Both the position numbers and the translations under genes were made by a program. The notes beneath the pieces were generated by a model. The model searched no databases and was not told the DNA's origin. It saw only the letters and a list, made by a program, of their open reading frames with translations. A stretch of DNA of 64,000 bases. Origin: Branchiostoma floridae (lineage: Eukaryota; Chordata; Leptocardii; Amphioxiformes; Branchiostomatidae). Shown here piece after piece: positions 1-10,359 of this stretch. The stretch lies in NCBI RefSeq assembly GCF_000003815.2, contig NC_049989.1, positions 2,401,583 to 2,465,582 on the forward strand, given 5' to 3'. The stretch's first letter is position 1; every line of letters starts with the position of its first letter.

Positions 1-229
1 TATAGAAAACATTATTGACAGCTGAAAGCATGCAATAACGTGTTGTCTTTTCCAGTTCATTGCGCCAGTAAAATACGCTTGGCTATCATGGAAGACAGAG
101 CGCAAGAATGGTGGAAATTCAATACCTTACACATACTCCTGATGCAGACAAAACTCAATCCAAGTTGATTCTGCAACGAGATGCTAGTTCTGTATGTAAG
201 ACCCCAGTCACATACGCCACACAATCGTC

Positions 230-548
230 GTACAATCGCAATCTGTATCTATATCTATATGCCCATGGTCCGTATAACCGCCCTTCGGCGTAGCACACCA
301 GCTTCTGCGCCTGTATCTATGTAGCCGGTATAATCGCCCTTCGGTGTAACACACCAGCTTCTGTATCTCATTCTGTATCTGAATAGCCGGTATGACCTCC
401 CTTCGGCGACACACCAGCTTCTGTATTTGTATCTGTATCTATATCTGTATGTCCGGTATAACCGCCCTCCGGCGTATTCACAAGCTTCTGTATCTGTATC
501 TGTATCTATATAGCCTGTATAACCGCCCTTAACACACCAACTTCACAG
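230..548 (+). repeat. Minisatellite, about 60-bp unit, five copies
   Basis: Five imperfect copies of a unit built from a run of TGTATC hexamers followed by a core like CCGGTATAACCGCCCTTCGG and ACACACCAGCTT. The cores begin near 270, 325, 387, 453 and 514, giving spacings of 55, 62, 66 and 61 bp. The variable TGTATC run explains the length changes. No coding role is apparent. Confidence 0.85.
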
Positions 549-659
549 GTACGCGGTGCGGCCTAAAGCAGCTAGCTAGTTATATTACACTGAACGGTCT
601 ATCACACCTAACCTTTGCACATCTAGCTGCAGGCGTACGCGTTGTTTAAAGCTGCCTAA

Positions 660-886
660 AGATGGTATCTCACTAACACTTGGGGCACCGGTGCGGCACT
701 GCGGGGTTCCTTCACTGTGGCACTGTTTTGTTTTTTTCGCCGATTTTCTATAATTTAGATATTACGTAATACGTAAAAAAGTATGACTTAGAAGACAACA
801 AAATACACAAAACGGAAGAAAATCTGTCCTTCATATCGAACCCCGCAGTGCCGCACTTGTGTCCCAAGTGCATTGAGATATCACCT
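660..886. mobile_element. MITE family A, full copy
   Basis: Palindromic element of about 227 bp. The left end reads GGTATCTCACT then CTTGGGGCACCGGTGCGGCA. The right end is the inverted equivalent (CCGCAGTGCCGCAC, CCAAGTGCATTGAGATATCACC). The interior is AT-rich and contains no open frame of note. The same family recurs at 26.09, 36.02, 45.3 and 52.7 kb. It is a non-autonomous terminal-inverted-repeat element; the superfamily is not determined. Confidence 0.85.
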
Positions 887-1131
887 GAATTCAGTACCGC
901 CTTCAGCACTAGTGACAACGATTTCCGATCTACGATAGTTCTAGGAGGAAAAACTAATGTCTGAATACCTCATTTCTGGTACATGACCATTTCTTGTTCT
1001 TTTGTTTCTGTACTGGTATAAGAGAAGAAGGTACGTCCACCTGTTCATATTACGTACAATGCATGATCCAGAAATCTTATTCTGTCTTCGATCTCGTAAT
1101 TGTTAAGTAATAAACAATCTTTGCATTTTTA

Positions 1132-1133
<2 letters not shown>

Positions 1134-1203
<70 letters not shown>
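1134..1203. repeat. (AT)n microsatellite
   Basis: About 70 bp of uninterrupted AT dinucleotides immediately upstream of a GC-rich MITE. Confidence 0.98.
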
Positions 1204-1207
<4 letters not shown>

Positions 1208-1239
1208 GAGCATTCTGTCTCACCGTGCTGTTTCTTGCC

Positions 1240-1445
1240 TAAGGCCTACGTCACATTTCCTACCCGGGGCCCGGCCGGGCTGTTTGCGGAAACGAAAAAT
1301 TAATGTCTGTGCCAATAAATATGCAGAAGGCATGCTGCTGAACTATTTTTGGTACATCTTGTTTTCTTGATGCCTTTTATATCGTACTTTTCGTTCCCCA
1401 AGACTGCCCGGTCGGGCCCCTTAGTGGAAATGTGACGTTAGCCTA
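1240..1445. mobile_element. MITE family B, first of a head-to-tail pair
   Basis: Starts TAAGGCCTACGTCACATTTC, followed by a GC-rich GGGCCCGGCCGGGC block. It ends with the inverted equivalent (GGGCCCCTTAGTGGAAATGTGACGTTAGCCTA). The interior is AT-rich. It abuts a second copy that begins at 1444, sharing only the TA/CTAAG junction. Other copies lie at 24.7, 28.6 and 60.3 kb. Confidence 0.85.
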
Positions 1446-1615
1446 AGGTCTACGTCACATTTCCAAACCGGGGCCCGGTCGGGCAGCTTTCGGGAGCGAA
1501 AAGTATGACACCAAACTACACACGACGTAAAGAGAATAGTCGTTGGCAAGTATTTTTGTATATCTTTATGTATATATTTCTATCTTCGTTTCCACAAACA
1601 GCCCGACTGGGCCTC
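1444..1615. mobile_element. MITE family B, second copy, right end truncated
   Basis: Begins TAAGGTCTACGTCACATTTC and carries the same CGGGCAGCTTTCGGGAGCGA block and AT-rich middle. It runs to CCCGACTGGGCC near 1614 but lacks the outer TTTGGAAATGTGACGTAGG part of the right end. Confidence 0.8.
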
Positions 1616-1740
1616 AGGATTAGGGTTTTGGACTAGGGTTCGAACCCAAGGTGGAACTAAATGTTTTTTTACATGTTATTGTTGATCATTTATCAAGATA
1701 CCGCGGCACGTTTTTACTTGAAATCTTGCTTCAGATACGT

Positions 1741-1800
1741 TTTTGCTTTCTTTTAGCTCCCCAAAATAGTTTTTGCTTTCTTTTAGCTCCCCAAAATAGT
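1741..1800. repeat. Perfect 30-bp tandem duplication
   Basis: Two identical consecutive 30-bp units (1741-1770 and 1771-1800), each starting TTTTGCTTTC and ending CCAAAATAGT. Perfect identity implies a recent slippage event. Confidence 0.95.
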
Positions 1801-1860
1801 TATGAAACGCTCGGATATGGTATAGAACGGTCAGCAGCTTTCACTATTAGGTATTTTGTA

Positions 1861-2384
1861 ACATGAATGTAAAATTGTGTATATAGACTCAAACGACTCA
1901 TTAGGACTTGCGATGTAAACTGCATCTCTGTTATATACTTTGTATGACCCTTGCCTCTTCCCCCATGGCCTCCATGAAAAGCGGCCTGCTGTCCGATTTG
2001 AGCTTTCATGAGTAAACAAAGGTCCAAATAAAAAAACAGCAATATAGCGACGACGACGGTTTGAAACGACAAGGACCTTTTCTACGAGACGGACACACGA
2101 CGTGGCGTTACCTGTCATTCAGCCAACGTACATAAATGGGCCGTCTGGTCCAGCCAACGATATAATGGTCAATAAACAATTGTCTGCAGCTCAGGGGTGC
2201 TTACAGACGAGATGTGCTCGTATCCTAGCAACGGGATGCAGTTTCAGCTCGGCAAGCATTTTCTCGGAAAGAGATTATTTCCACTCACTCCCACCCCATA
2301 GAGCTTTATCGGAATTCCAGAAGTATTGATTTCAGAACAGGAGTACCCGTTATTGAGCGATGTCTCGCTTCAAAGTACGCAGCC
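1861..2384. other. No recognised feature
   Basis: Mixed-composition DNA. Short open frames here show no domain, no convincing splice context and no similarity to the repeats found elsewhere in the window. Confidence 0.5.
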
Positions 2385-2815
2385 TCTACAAATATACAAT
2401 AATTATGATGCTATTCTCGTCCAAAGTTTGCAACAAAAAGGCCCTTGCAGTTCAAGAAAAACCGTCAGGGGGCCAAACTCTACAGAACTTACTCCTGCCA
2501 CAAGAGCTATCTGCGACTCAAAGACTACGACCACAGCATCCAAAACACGAGCTATCAAAATAGGAAGTTCCGCTACCGTATCTTGGAAAGCCGCTGGGGA
2601 GCCCCATTATCGAAATTGCCTTCGTTTAGCGACGCCAGTCCACCTACGAATATCACAAGATAAAAGCTGGAATTGGAATATCATTAGGATCTATCTACCC
2701 ACGACTTCTCGAGTTATGCTTCTTCACAGACAGACAGATATAGACACTCACACGTGCATAAACACACACACATAGATAATGATAACAAAAACATAACCTT
2801 CTTAGCGAAGGTAAT
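2385..2815 (+). mobile_element. Interspersed repeat family I, 3' portion
   Basis: This segment carries the landmarks CTCGTCCAAAGTTTG, GACCACAGCATCCA, a GCCGCTGGGGAGCCCATTATCG-like block, TTCTCGAGTTATGCT, an ACAGACAGA/ACACACACA tract and the terminus CATAACCTTCTTAGCGAAGG. The same order recurs at 27.8-28.1 and 61.7-62.09 kb. A long open frame crosses it, but the frame is not conserved between copies, so it is not coding. Confidence 0.75.
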
Positions 2816-3559
2816 TAGAGATGTGGAGAGCGGGAGCCACTGGAAATCTTCCATGACGTCAAAACAAACAAATGGCATATCTACGAACTAATGTGGCGTA
2901 CCCATGACGTATAATAACCGTCCCATTCCCTTATGGTTTGCTAACAGCCTACGTTCGTGCGGCCGCAAAAATGGTTATGAGACCACCTTTAGTACCTTAA
3001 CCTATTTTTTCATCGTAGAAGGAAAAAAGTAAGAACAATGTATATGAGCAAAGGTTAACGACTAGTGACCTTTTGAACAGATCAGAACACTTATCTCAAA
3101 AACCAACACCAAATATTGACATTTAAAGTCCTGCCGAGAAAATTAAGCTACGTTGTGTCAACTACTGTGCATGTGGATGGACTTCTTTGACTCTCTGGCT
3201 CAAGGACGATTTTGTATGCGGAATTATCTATTTCGCCAGCATTTCGCAATAATAACCATTCCGGCGCCATATTTTTCAGTAATTGCAACCACTATTTTGA
3301 AATCAAATGTAATCTCCATACAAGCCACATAAGACACAATGTGGGGCCTTCAAAACCCCGCCTTTCCAAATAATACGCCGATCTCAAATTAATGGCTAAC
3401 TAAGCCGCTTGCATAAATAGATGTTTTTAAATAGGGGCATGATGTTCAAACTTTTCTCCGGGCAGAAAAACCAAGGTTATGAACACTTGATGACCTTGTC
3501 AGGACAGAAATCAATACGTATTTCGGCAGTAGTCGGATAGTAACTGCTACATACATTTT
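2816..3559. other. No recognised feature
   Basis: Unassigned AT-rich sequence. A short CATACATACATA run occurs at about 3560-3580. No gene signals were recognised. Confidence 0.5.
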
Positions 3560-3768
3560 GTACATACATACATACAAAATACCGTTAAGTTTTCTGTGGT
3601 TTTATGATCGCAATTTTAGCTGTTGCGTCTGTACCGCAAACTATTAAAACCTACGCGAACATTTCACTTTTGCAGTATAAACCTGCATAGTAGTTTCTAC
3701 CGCGAACTTAAAACCACCTCGATCACTCCATTTTCTCACAAACATTTTCCGTTTTACAGTAAATATGA
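3560..3768 (-). mobile_element. Degraded copy of MITE family F
   Basis: Read on the minus strand, the block contains TTTACTGTAAAACGG, GGTTTTAAGTTCGCGGTAGA and AATGTTCGCGTAGGTTTTAA. These are the hallmarks of the intact family F copy at 5798-6001. The ends are eroded. Confidence 0.55.
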
Positions 3769-4984
3769 GGTACGGAGCTCTCACATGACTCATTTGAGTT
3801 TACCCCTTTGGATATGCGGTCTGCCCCTATATAGTCTCAAGTTAAACTCTTTTATCGAGGGCAAACACGCTGGCATTATATCATGTCAAAGGAAGGTCGC
3901 ACGGACACGGTCGATGTTTGTATGTACTAAGAAGAGTGGGAGGGGGGCATCCCTAGAAGGTCATATTCATAGACGACCTTTGAAGGGAGTAACATCAGTC
4001 ATGCATGTGCAAACACGTCGTAAATAAACCAACATGACCAACCCCTTTGTTTGGCACCACTTGTCCACAACCCCCAAAACATAACTCGGACAAAGCTATG
4101 AGAAGAACAATGACTTCAACGTCAAAGTGGGTTAGGTACGTAGTTACATCTTATTCTGATCTATTGACGAACTCAAGACAAACCTTTGGACGTAACAGGT
4201 CCAGAGTTGACAGGCGCCCTCCCCATCAGAGATCGTCTGTGTATTGAGAGGGACTTGAACGTTGATCTATTGTCTACGGCGCTACAATTCGACTCTGAGC
4301 GGTACCACGACGACGTACAAAGACGGGAAGGACTTCGTGGAATCGTTCTGAGCTTTCGCGGCAGTATATGCTGGATTGGGATGAACGGTTCTACAAGCGC
4401 TGGACCGAACAAAGGCATGTCAGGTGGACAGGTTGTGTTTGTCTTGGTATGTACCGTCATCCGGTCGCGGCGATAGCGCGGACTTTGGATCGGCGCCAAG
4501 CCACGTAGCTTCGATTTACATCACCGTGAGCACGGGCTGCCTGGGATAGGTGGTCGCGGAGTTTATTAAACAAGCTTGGCTGGCCATCAGAATTACAGTA
4601 TGAATTACTGTCCTGAAATGTAGGTCGACTATGTGCGTGAGTTATAGAGACAGCCACATTGTAAGGCGTTGGTTGAGAGTCTTAATTATATTATTACTGA
4701 ACTGTTGGCCTTAAATCTAATTGTTGTTCACCTTGTACTATACAGTAGAAGCCTATTTGCCAGCGAATTTCGTGCAATTATCCGACTGGTGCAATAATGC
4801 GAAGTTATCTAGCTGGACCACATGTACACTGGTTTGGGATTTTGGGATTCCGTGCAGCTAACAGAATTGTGTTAATCCGTTAATCCTTTGTTCAATTAAC
4901 TGGCTTCTACTGTACTAGACGTAGGGTGTGCACTACAAGGTGAACACGTAGCAATGTATATTCCTACAGGAAAGGCCTGCTACC
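3769..4984. other. Unassigned block with an open frame of about 97 codons
   Basis: The plus strand stays open over about 4186-4476 in a locally GC-balanced stretch, and the minus strand is also partly open. I see no domain, start context or splice pattern that would make it a gene. A palindrome-like AT-rich segment follows at about 4700-4915. Confidence 0.35.
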
Positions 4985-5178
4985 CCCCCCCCCCCTTAAC
5001 ATGACTGAAGCACCACTTTGAACAAGGAACTCTCATTTTACGTCTCTCCCGAAAGACGAGTACAACCCCAACCGAGATGCCCTTACCGTGACTTGAACCG
5101 GGGTCTTCCAGTTACCAACCAATTGGAATTGTGAGCTCAACTGTCAGCTGCTACGTATACCAGTTGAGCTACAGGGAC
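4985..5178 (-). mobile_element. tRNA-headed SINE family S1
   Basis: Read on the minus strand from 5178: GTCCCTGTAGCTCAACTGGT (an A-box-like tRNA head), then CCCCGGTTCAAGTC (B-box-like), then a body with CTCGTCTTTCGGGAGAGACG and GTTCCTTGTTCAAAGTGGTG, ending in a poly-G run at 4985-4995. The plus-strand copy at 44.4 kb shares head and body. Confidence 0.75.
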
Positions 5179-5404
5179 ATCATTTACGTCTACCACCCCA
5201 CGTCCTTAGAAAACTGTGCACGCGCAGGCTGTGATACTGTAACTCGATGGCCTTTTGTTGTTGTTTCTGTATGTAAACATTACACTATAAATGGACGATT
5301 TAATTCTAAGCCCCTGGTAAAATGACTAGACAAAACTCACACAGGCGAGACGACACATATCAGCGATATACCATAAGCCTCTGGAAAAATGACGACACAA
5401 AATC

Positions 5405-5650
5405 ACACAGGATTATGGTCTGTGGGGTCGTGTGATCCATAACTCAGAGGTCATGGGTTAGAATCCGTTGACACGCCACCGATCTTGTGCCCTTATGAAA
5501 CTGAAAGGCGCACCTTAAACGACTTTCCTCACCTCACTCAGGTGGAGTACCTAGCTTAGGTTTGGGTCGTCCCTCGGATAGGGCGTTGAATGGCGGCCCA
5601 GTGCGAGTTTTGAGGACAGCCACACATCGACCACGTCAAAGAACCCAGTC
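5405..5650 (+). mobile_element. tRNA-related SINE family S2
   Basis: The head contains GTGTGATCCATAACTCAGAG and a B-box-like GGGTTAGAATCC. The body has ACTTTCCTCACCTCACTCAG and AAAGAACCCAGTCC. Related copies or fragments occur at 6.8, 7.8, 10.1 (reverse), 16.3 and 47.8 kb (reverse). Confidence 0.7.
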
Positions 5651-5665
5651 CAAATATACATTTTT

Positions 5666-6224
5666 CAGGGCTTGAAATACTGGCTGCATGTACACCCAGG
5701 TGCACCCAAAATTGGAACTGTGCGCCCATTTTTTTTCAGTGGGTGCACAGGGTGCACCCAAATATTTTCTAAGGTTTATGTATGGAAAGATATCAAGTAC
5801 TGTAAATGCATTTAAGTTCGCGGGGATTTAATTTCACGGTAGCGGGAAAATGGACTTTTCGCGGTAGATTTAATTTCGCGGTACCACCACGCACTGTAGT
5901 CTCTTACTGTTATGGAAAAATGTTCGCGGTGGTTTTAAATTCGCGGTGAAGCGGCCGCCGCGAAAACCGCGAACATTAATCCACCGCGAACATTTACAGT
6001 ATACTAGTATACATCATAGTCTTGACATCTCAGTGTTAGAAAGATAATAATGTCTGTCATGTTACTTGTTTAAGAATTTGATAGCTTGTAAGTAAGTTTT
6101 GTTATTAGTTTTTTTGACATTCTACTTAAACTTAAGTGGTGCACCCAAAAATTTTCTGGTGCACCCAATTTTTTAAGCTGGGTGCACCAGTGCACCTAAT
6201 CCCAAAAATGAATTTCGAGCCCTG
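5666..6224. mobile_element. hAT-like element, interrupted by a MITE
   Basis: Termini are CAGGGCTTGAAATAC on the left and the inverted GAATTTCGAGCCCTG on the right. Subterminal repeats of GGTGCACCCA lie on both sides (5700-5765 and 6135-6200). The CAGGG end resembles hAT ends. An exact 8-bp target duplication is not visible, so the superfamily is inferred. The element is split by a family F MITE at 5798-6001. No transposase frame remains. Confidence 0.65.
5798..6001. mobile_element. MITE family F, intact
   Basis: Perfectly inverted ends TACTGTAAATG and CATTTACAGTA enclose repeated TTCGCGGT(G/A) blocks on both arms (GGTTTTAAATTCGCGG, CCACCGCGAACATT). This gives a long hairpin of about 204 bp. 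A TA target preference is likely from the ends. It sits inside the hAT-like element and is therefore younger than it. Confidence 0.85.
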
Positions 6225-6779
6225 TATATGTACCCTATACTGGTCTAATGTAGGTACCGAGTGCCTAACTTGTAACAGGTAGGTGATGGGCATATCCTGG
6301 ATAGCGTGTTCCTTGACATTAAGCGAAGAGCAAAGTTTACCTACTTAAATGGACAATTACTGTGAAGAATGAAAAGCACGGTTAAGCCGAATTCCCGGAA
6401 TTACCCAAGGCCTAATTACTCCGCAGTTAGGAACCGTCCATTATATTCAAGCCTGGATCAAGGATTCCGGGAAAAACGGGAATCTATGGATTCCGGGAAA
6501 AAATGGGGATCTAGGGATTAAGCAAGATTTTACCTCCTGAATGGGGCACGGATGGCCTTGTAGTTAAGTTAGGGTTGTTGACTTAGGAGTGAGTTAATGA
6601 GTTCCCATCCCTAATAATATGCCCCGATGTTGTGCCATTTGGAAATACACCTAATTTTCTCCCTTAACTTAGGTTAAAAAAATAAGTATCTAGCTTCTGT
6701 TGGCTGATAGAGGCCCCTAGCCTGTGTTAGTAAGAACGTTCTTTTTTGCAAATAAAAGTTTATTAGTTTTAAAATACAA
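6225..6779. other. Mostly featureless, small tandem repeat near 6465-6525
   Basis: Two copies of a unit like GGATTCCGGGAAAAA followed by GGGGAATCTA are present. The rest is unassigned. Confidence 0.5.
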
Positions 6780-6955
6780 TCTCTCGCTGGCTTTGGGTTA
6801 ATGACCCCTTACCAGAGAACTGTAGGTCCGGCCGCTAGGGGCTCGATTTTAGCCAGGCTATGTGTTTGAGGAGGGCAAAACCCTGGGCACGTTAAAGAAC
6901 CCACCACTCTTTTCGAAAACAATAGAGTAGGGATCAATCCTGTGTGAATGAATCA
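6780..6955 (+). mobile_element. SINE family S2 fragment
   Basis: Contains the S2 body signature GGGCACGTTAAAGAACCCAC followed by CTTTTCGAAAACAATAGAGT. It shares this with the copy ending near 8070. The tRNA-like head is not preserved. Confidence 0.6.
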
Positions 6956-7128
6956 AATAAATCTTTCTATAGAGATTAAGCTTGTGCTCTTAAGTACAAA
7001 CCATGGTGTTAAGCCATGGGGCAGCATACCGGGTATGCAATACAATTACAAACAAACAAAGAGATGCAATATTATATCAAGGAAAGAGATTTTCTTTTCA
7101 TTCTTATTCAAGATAAGTATGGTATCGC

Positions 7129-7464
7129 TATATTGATTCGGTTATTCGGATGACATCGTCTGGGAGCCCCAAAACGGATGCATGCGCCGAAGAAAAAACT
7201 TGAGCAAAAACAAACAAACAAACAAACAGTTGCCTTTTATTATGAAATATATCTTCTTCTATGACATTACATTTGACTTTGGCGTTCTACTACACCAGTA
7301 TCCATCTCTCCTTTTCTTTGCAATATGCGACAAATGTTTGCTCATTTTGCACCTGCTTGGTACAATTTGCTGTCTACAGGTAGTCGGAAAACGTTTTTCG
7401 GACCCGGAAGAAAATTGATACACGCTATGTATGTCATCCAAATAATCGAATTAACGTGGCCTAA
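7129..7464 (+). mobile_element. MITE family G, left end eroded
   Basis: The right terminus reads ATGTCATCCAAATAATCGAA then TTAACGTGGCCTAA. The left side has the inverted TTCGGTTATTCGGATGACAT but lacks the outermost TTAGGCCACGT. The interior includes a CAAACAAACAAACAAACA run. Related copies lie at 12.6 (reverse) and 13.07 kb. Confidence 0.7.
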
Positions 7465-7794
7465 GTTACAGATGGTCAAAACATAATGAATCGCCCATCT
7501 AACTTACTGCAGTGCAGCCATAACACCGGTCTTTGCCTTGCGGTGACTCGTCCAAAATAAAGATATTTGATAACATGTTTGTATCGAGCAGGCAACACAT
7601 GACGTCACGAAAGACGTCATTCCAGAGTCTTGGATACCATATTAGGGGCAAGGCACGGGGCTGGGGCACAGGTGGTACACCGGATGGTGGGTTTTACCGA
7701 CGGATAAGGAAATGAGCCGTCTTAAGTTAAACATGCCACAAGGATCTTATAGGTTACGTCAAAGGTGGCAAGGTTGTTACGGCTGATAGTATCT

Positions 7795-8072
7795 TAGAAT
7801 CTATGAAGGTTCTGGCCATGGGTTCGAATCCCTGTCAGGCTCCAGTGCTGTACCCGTGGAAAGGCACTTAACATCTATTTCCTCTCTCGAAGCAGGTGGA
7901 AATGCATTCCTAGATTTGGCTGGGGAAGCCCGCCCCTCCTCGGAAGAGACTTTAAGTGTTTGGGGTGAGCCACTTCTTGAGCACGTTATAGAACTCATCA
8001 CACTTATCGAAAAGAGTAGGGGTCTGAGTGGATCAAACCTTATAGTCTGGTCTCCGGGTTGACAACATGAAC
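7795..8072 (+). mobile_element. SINE family S2, near full length
   Basis: The tRNA-like 5' part has a good B-box (GGGTTCGAATCCC at about 7820). The body contains GGTGAGCCACTTCTTGAGCA, ATCGAAAAGAGTAGGGGTCT and GAGTGGATCAAACC. Both strands are open for about 65 codons, but this frame belongs to the SINE, not to a gene. Confidence 0.7.
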
Positions 8073-8150
8073 AAGTGATGTCATAGTTGATGTGTCAGGC
8101 CCGCCCGCGATTGTGACAAATCTCAGTAAATGAATGAATAGAGAAATGTG

Positions 8151-8158
8151 GGTATGGT
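8151..8158 (+). other. Left 8-bp target-site duplication GGTATGGT
   Basis: Identical to 9479-9486. The two copies flank the terminal inverted repeats of the hAT-type element. Confidence 0.9.
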
Positions 8159-8174
8159 TAGTGGTGCGTACCTA

Positions 8175-9068
8175 ATGCCTAGGTTACACATAGCCGACTT
8201 TGGCTCCCGAACACCAGCCGACTCTTAGCCGACCCAAGTCGGCAGAAGTTCGGGAGCAGTCTGACCAGTTTAGGCCACGCCTATTTTTTTAGCGCCGAAC
8301 ATGTCCCGAACATCTCCCGACCAGTAAATGACTTACTCTCAACTGTGTCCTGAATGCTGTCCAACCTATTCCTTACCATGCCGACCTCTAGCCACAGACT
8401 ACCGAATCACTCATGACTGATTCCCACCCGATTGCCGACCCTCTCTCGACTTGAAATAGACATAATCAGCGATTTTCAAAAGAGTGCTCATTTTCGTTTT
8501 TAATCAAGATTATCCTTTCCTCTATTTTGTAAACATCGCCAAGAGATCAAATTTGGGTCACAGATAGCTCCAATACGGTATTTATGGTTCTTTTTGTTTC
8601 TGGCTGGATGTCGGTCGTGTGAAGTTCGGGAGTGATTCGTCTACGTCCTGGCAATAATCTTTTGGCTTGGGAATGAGTTAGCAGAGATTTTTCTACGGTC
8701 TTGGGGTGAATCATTGGTTAGTTGGAAACAAGCTGGGAGTAAGTCAGCAGAGTTTATGGCGTGTTTAAGATTTAATTTGACTGCTGACTTACTCCCGAAC
8801 ATCAACCGAACACTAGCCGACCGTGCCGAACACCAGCCGACCACCAACCGACCCATTTCAGAGTTGCCGTTCAGAGCCGAATGTTTTGAACATTTCAAAA
8901 CATTCGGATGGAGCAGCCGAACACCAGCCGACTGAGCAGAACGCCAGCCGAACGCCAGCCGACTGAGCCGGACGCCAGCCGACTACAGCCGACTAGCTCC
9001 CGAATTACTCCTAAACCATAGTCGGGAGAGAGTCGGGAGCCAAATTCGGCTATGTGTAACCTAGGCAT
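8175..9068. mobile_element. 894-bp TA-flanked element nested in the hAT element
   Basis: The ends ATGCCTAGGTTACACATAGC are inverted and perfectly matched for 23 bp. The match continues to about 36 bp with one mismatch (CGA, then TTTGGCTCCCGA). The element is flanked by TA at 8173-8174 and 9069-9070. The interior is rich in CCGAACACCAGCCGA repeats near both ends, and its middle is AT-rich. No convincing transposase frame. A TA duplication fits Tc1/mariner-like or another TA-targeting superfamily. Confidence 0.88.
8805..9000 (+). repeat. Subterminal GCCGAACACCAGCCGAC repeats
   Basis: About ten direct copies of a 12- to 18-bp motif (CCGAACACCAGCCGAC and variants such as ACGCCAGCCGA) lie inside the right part of the 894-bp element. 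Fewer copies, in inverted sense or diverged, lie at its left end (8200-8240). Such subterminal repeats often bind transposase; that role is inference. Confidence 0.8.
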
Positions 9069-9483
9069 TAAGCCCGGACTTGGAATTGGACCTAAAAATG
9101 TTTAGGTCCAAGTCCAAAAAAAACCTAAATGTCCGGAGCCAAGTCCCGACTTGCAAAAAGCTATCTGTCATTTATAGTCCTTTTTTTGTTCTAAACCATC
9201 TAAAACCTTGAAATTTGCACTGGAAAAAGACAAAAAAGCATTTCGTGTTTAGACTGGCTGTATATAATTTGCATGTATTTTTCACATTGCATTTCAATTC
9301 ATGCTAACATGCAATTTTATATGCGCCATCCCCCCTCCCCCTCAAAAAAGAAAACTTTCTAGCGCACATAATATGCAATGATGGGTTCAGGTCCGGACTT
9401 AAAGTCCGGACCTGAACCTGAACTGCTGGACCTGAGTCCGGACCTGAACCTGAATATGAGTTTAGGTACGCACCACTAGGTAT

Positions 9484-9686
9484 GGTCACGTCGTAGGTCG
9501 TCGTACGATTTGGATGTTGCAAGATTATCGGACAGGCTGTGACAGAACCAACCACTGACAAGGATTTAATTTTCTGTAAACAGATGTCTGAATTTGGTTC
9601 GATCGACGCCTGCACGACTATCCCAATAATGCCCTCAGTTTGACATCGCACAAAGGTCGTGCGACGATCGTACGACTGAAGTGACC
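9484..9686. mobile_element. MITE family D (CGTACGAC-rich)
   Basis: The left end reads GGTCACGTCGTAGGTCGTCG. The right end contains CGATCGTACGACTGAAGTGA then CC, which is partly inverted. Shared interior landmarks with the 35.7-kb copy are GGTCGTCGTACGATT, CAGGCTG and AGAACCA. The copy sits at the edge of the hAT insertion site. Confidence 0.7.
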
Positions 9687-10084
9687 AGGGTAAGCGAAAA
9701 AGGCAGGCACAAAGTTACTAATTATCCCCAAAGATATATTGGATTGATCGTTAATGACGAGTCTTGCCCTGATTTCACGTTCACAAAGCAGGAACGGCTG
9801 TCAGAAATACGAAGCAGTTTGAAAGTGTGCGATCTTTCCTCCCAATATCTGCTTGGAGATGACAAAGTAACTATCTGTGGTTTGTTTGTACTGCATGCGC
9901 GCCACATGACGTAACACAACAGGTTTGTACTGAAGAGTACACGCTGCATATCCGATCCGTAACAGATTCATTTGATCCACTCACATCGAGGTGGACCTCT
10001 TTACGATAAGTGTGGTGGGATTTTTTTACGTGTTTGAGGCGTGGCTATACTCAAACACGGAATCTCCATTTAACGTATTATGCG

Positions 10085-10255
10085 AGAGACGTCCTACAGT
10101 GAGCTACTCAATTTCACCTGAGTGAAGTGAGGAAAGTCGTGTTAAGTGTATTTCCAAAGCGCACAAGTTCAGCGGGGCATGTCTGGGGATTCTAACCAAG
10201 GACCTCAAGGGTCTGGGCCAAACACTTTACCATCACACAACGCCGCCGCCACCTT
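10085..10255 (-). mobile_element. SINE family S2, reverse copy
   Basis: Read on the minus strand it has a tRNA-like head around GGTCCTTGGTTAGAATCCCC and the conserved body ACTTTCCTCACTTCACTCAG. It matches the copies at 5.4 and 47.8 kb. Confidence 0.65.
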
Positions 10256-10359
10256 AAGGTGTTGGAGGAAAGAGGGGAACGGAGGTCGGTTTGAAAAAAA
10301 AACGAACAGAATTTCAAGGGGACTGTCAAAAGAAACTTTGTATGAGCTCTGGCATGAAC

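Larger units (their letters stand above)
8159..9478. mobile_element. hAT-type non-autonomous element, split by a nested element
   Basis: Perfect 17-bp inverted ends TAGTGGTGCGTACCTAA (8159-8175, and its inverse at 9462-9478) are flanked by an exact 8-bp duplication GGTATGGT. An 8-bp duplication and TAGNG-type ends fit the hAT superfamily. Without the nested insertion the element would be about 424 bp. Its interior carries repeated GGACCTGAACCTGA and GTCCGGACTT palindromic blocks (9070-9460). No transposase is present. Confidence 0.88.

Noticed and set aside
2326-2775. 149-codon open frame on the plus strand
   Set aside because: Lies in repeat family I; the frame is not kept in the copies at 27.8 and 61.7 kb.
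3623-4027. 134-codon plus-strand frame
   Set aside because: Its first part is a degraded family F MITE; no domain in the remainder.
4186-4476. 97-codon plus-strand frame in GC-balanced sequence
   Set aside because: No ATG, no recognisable domain, and the other strand is also open; too little to call a gene.
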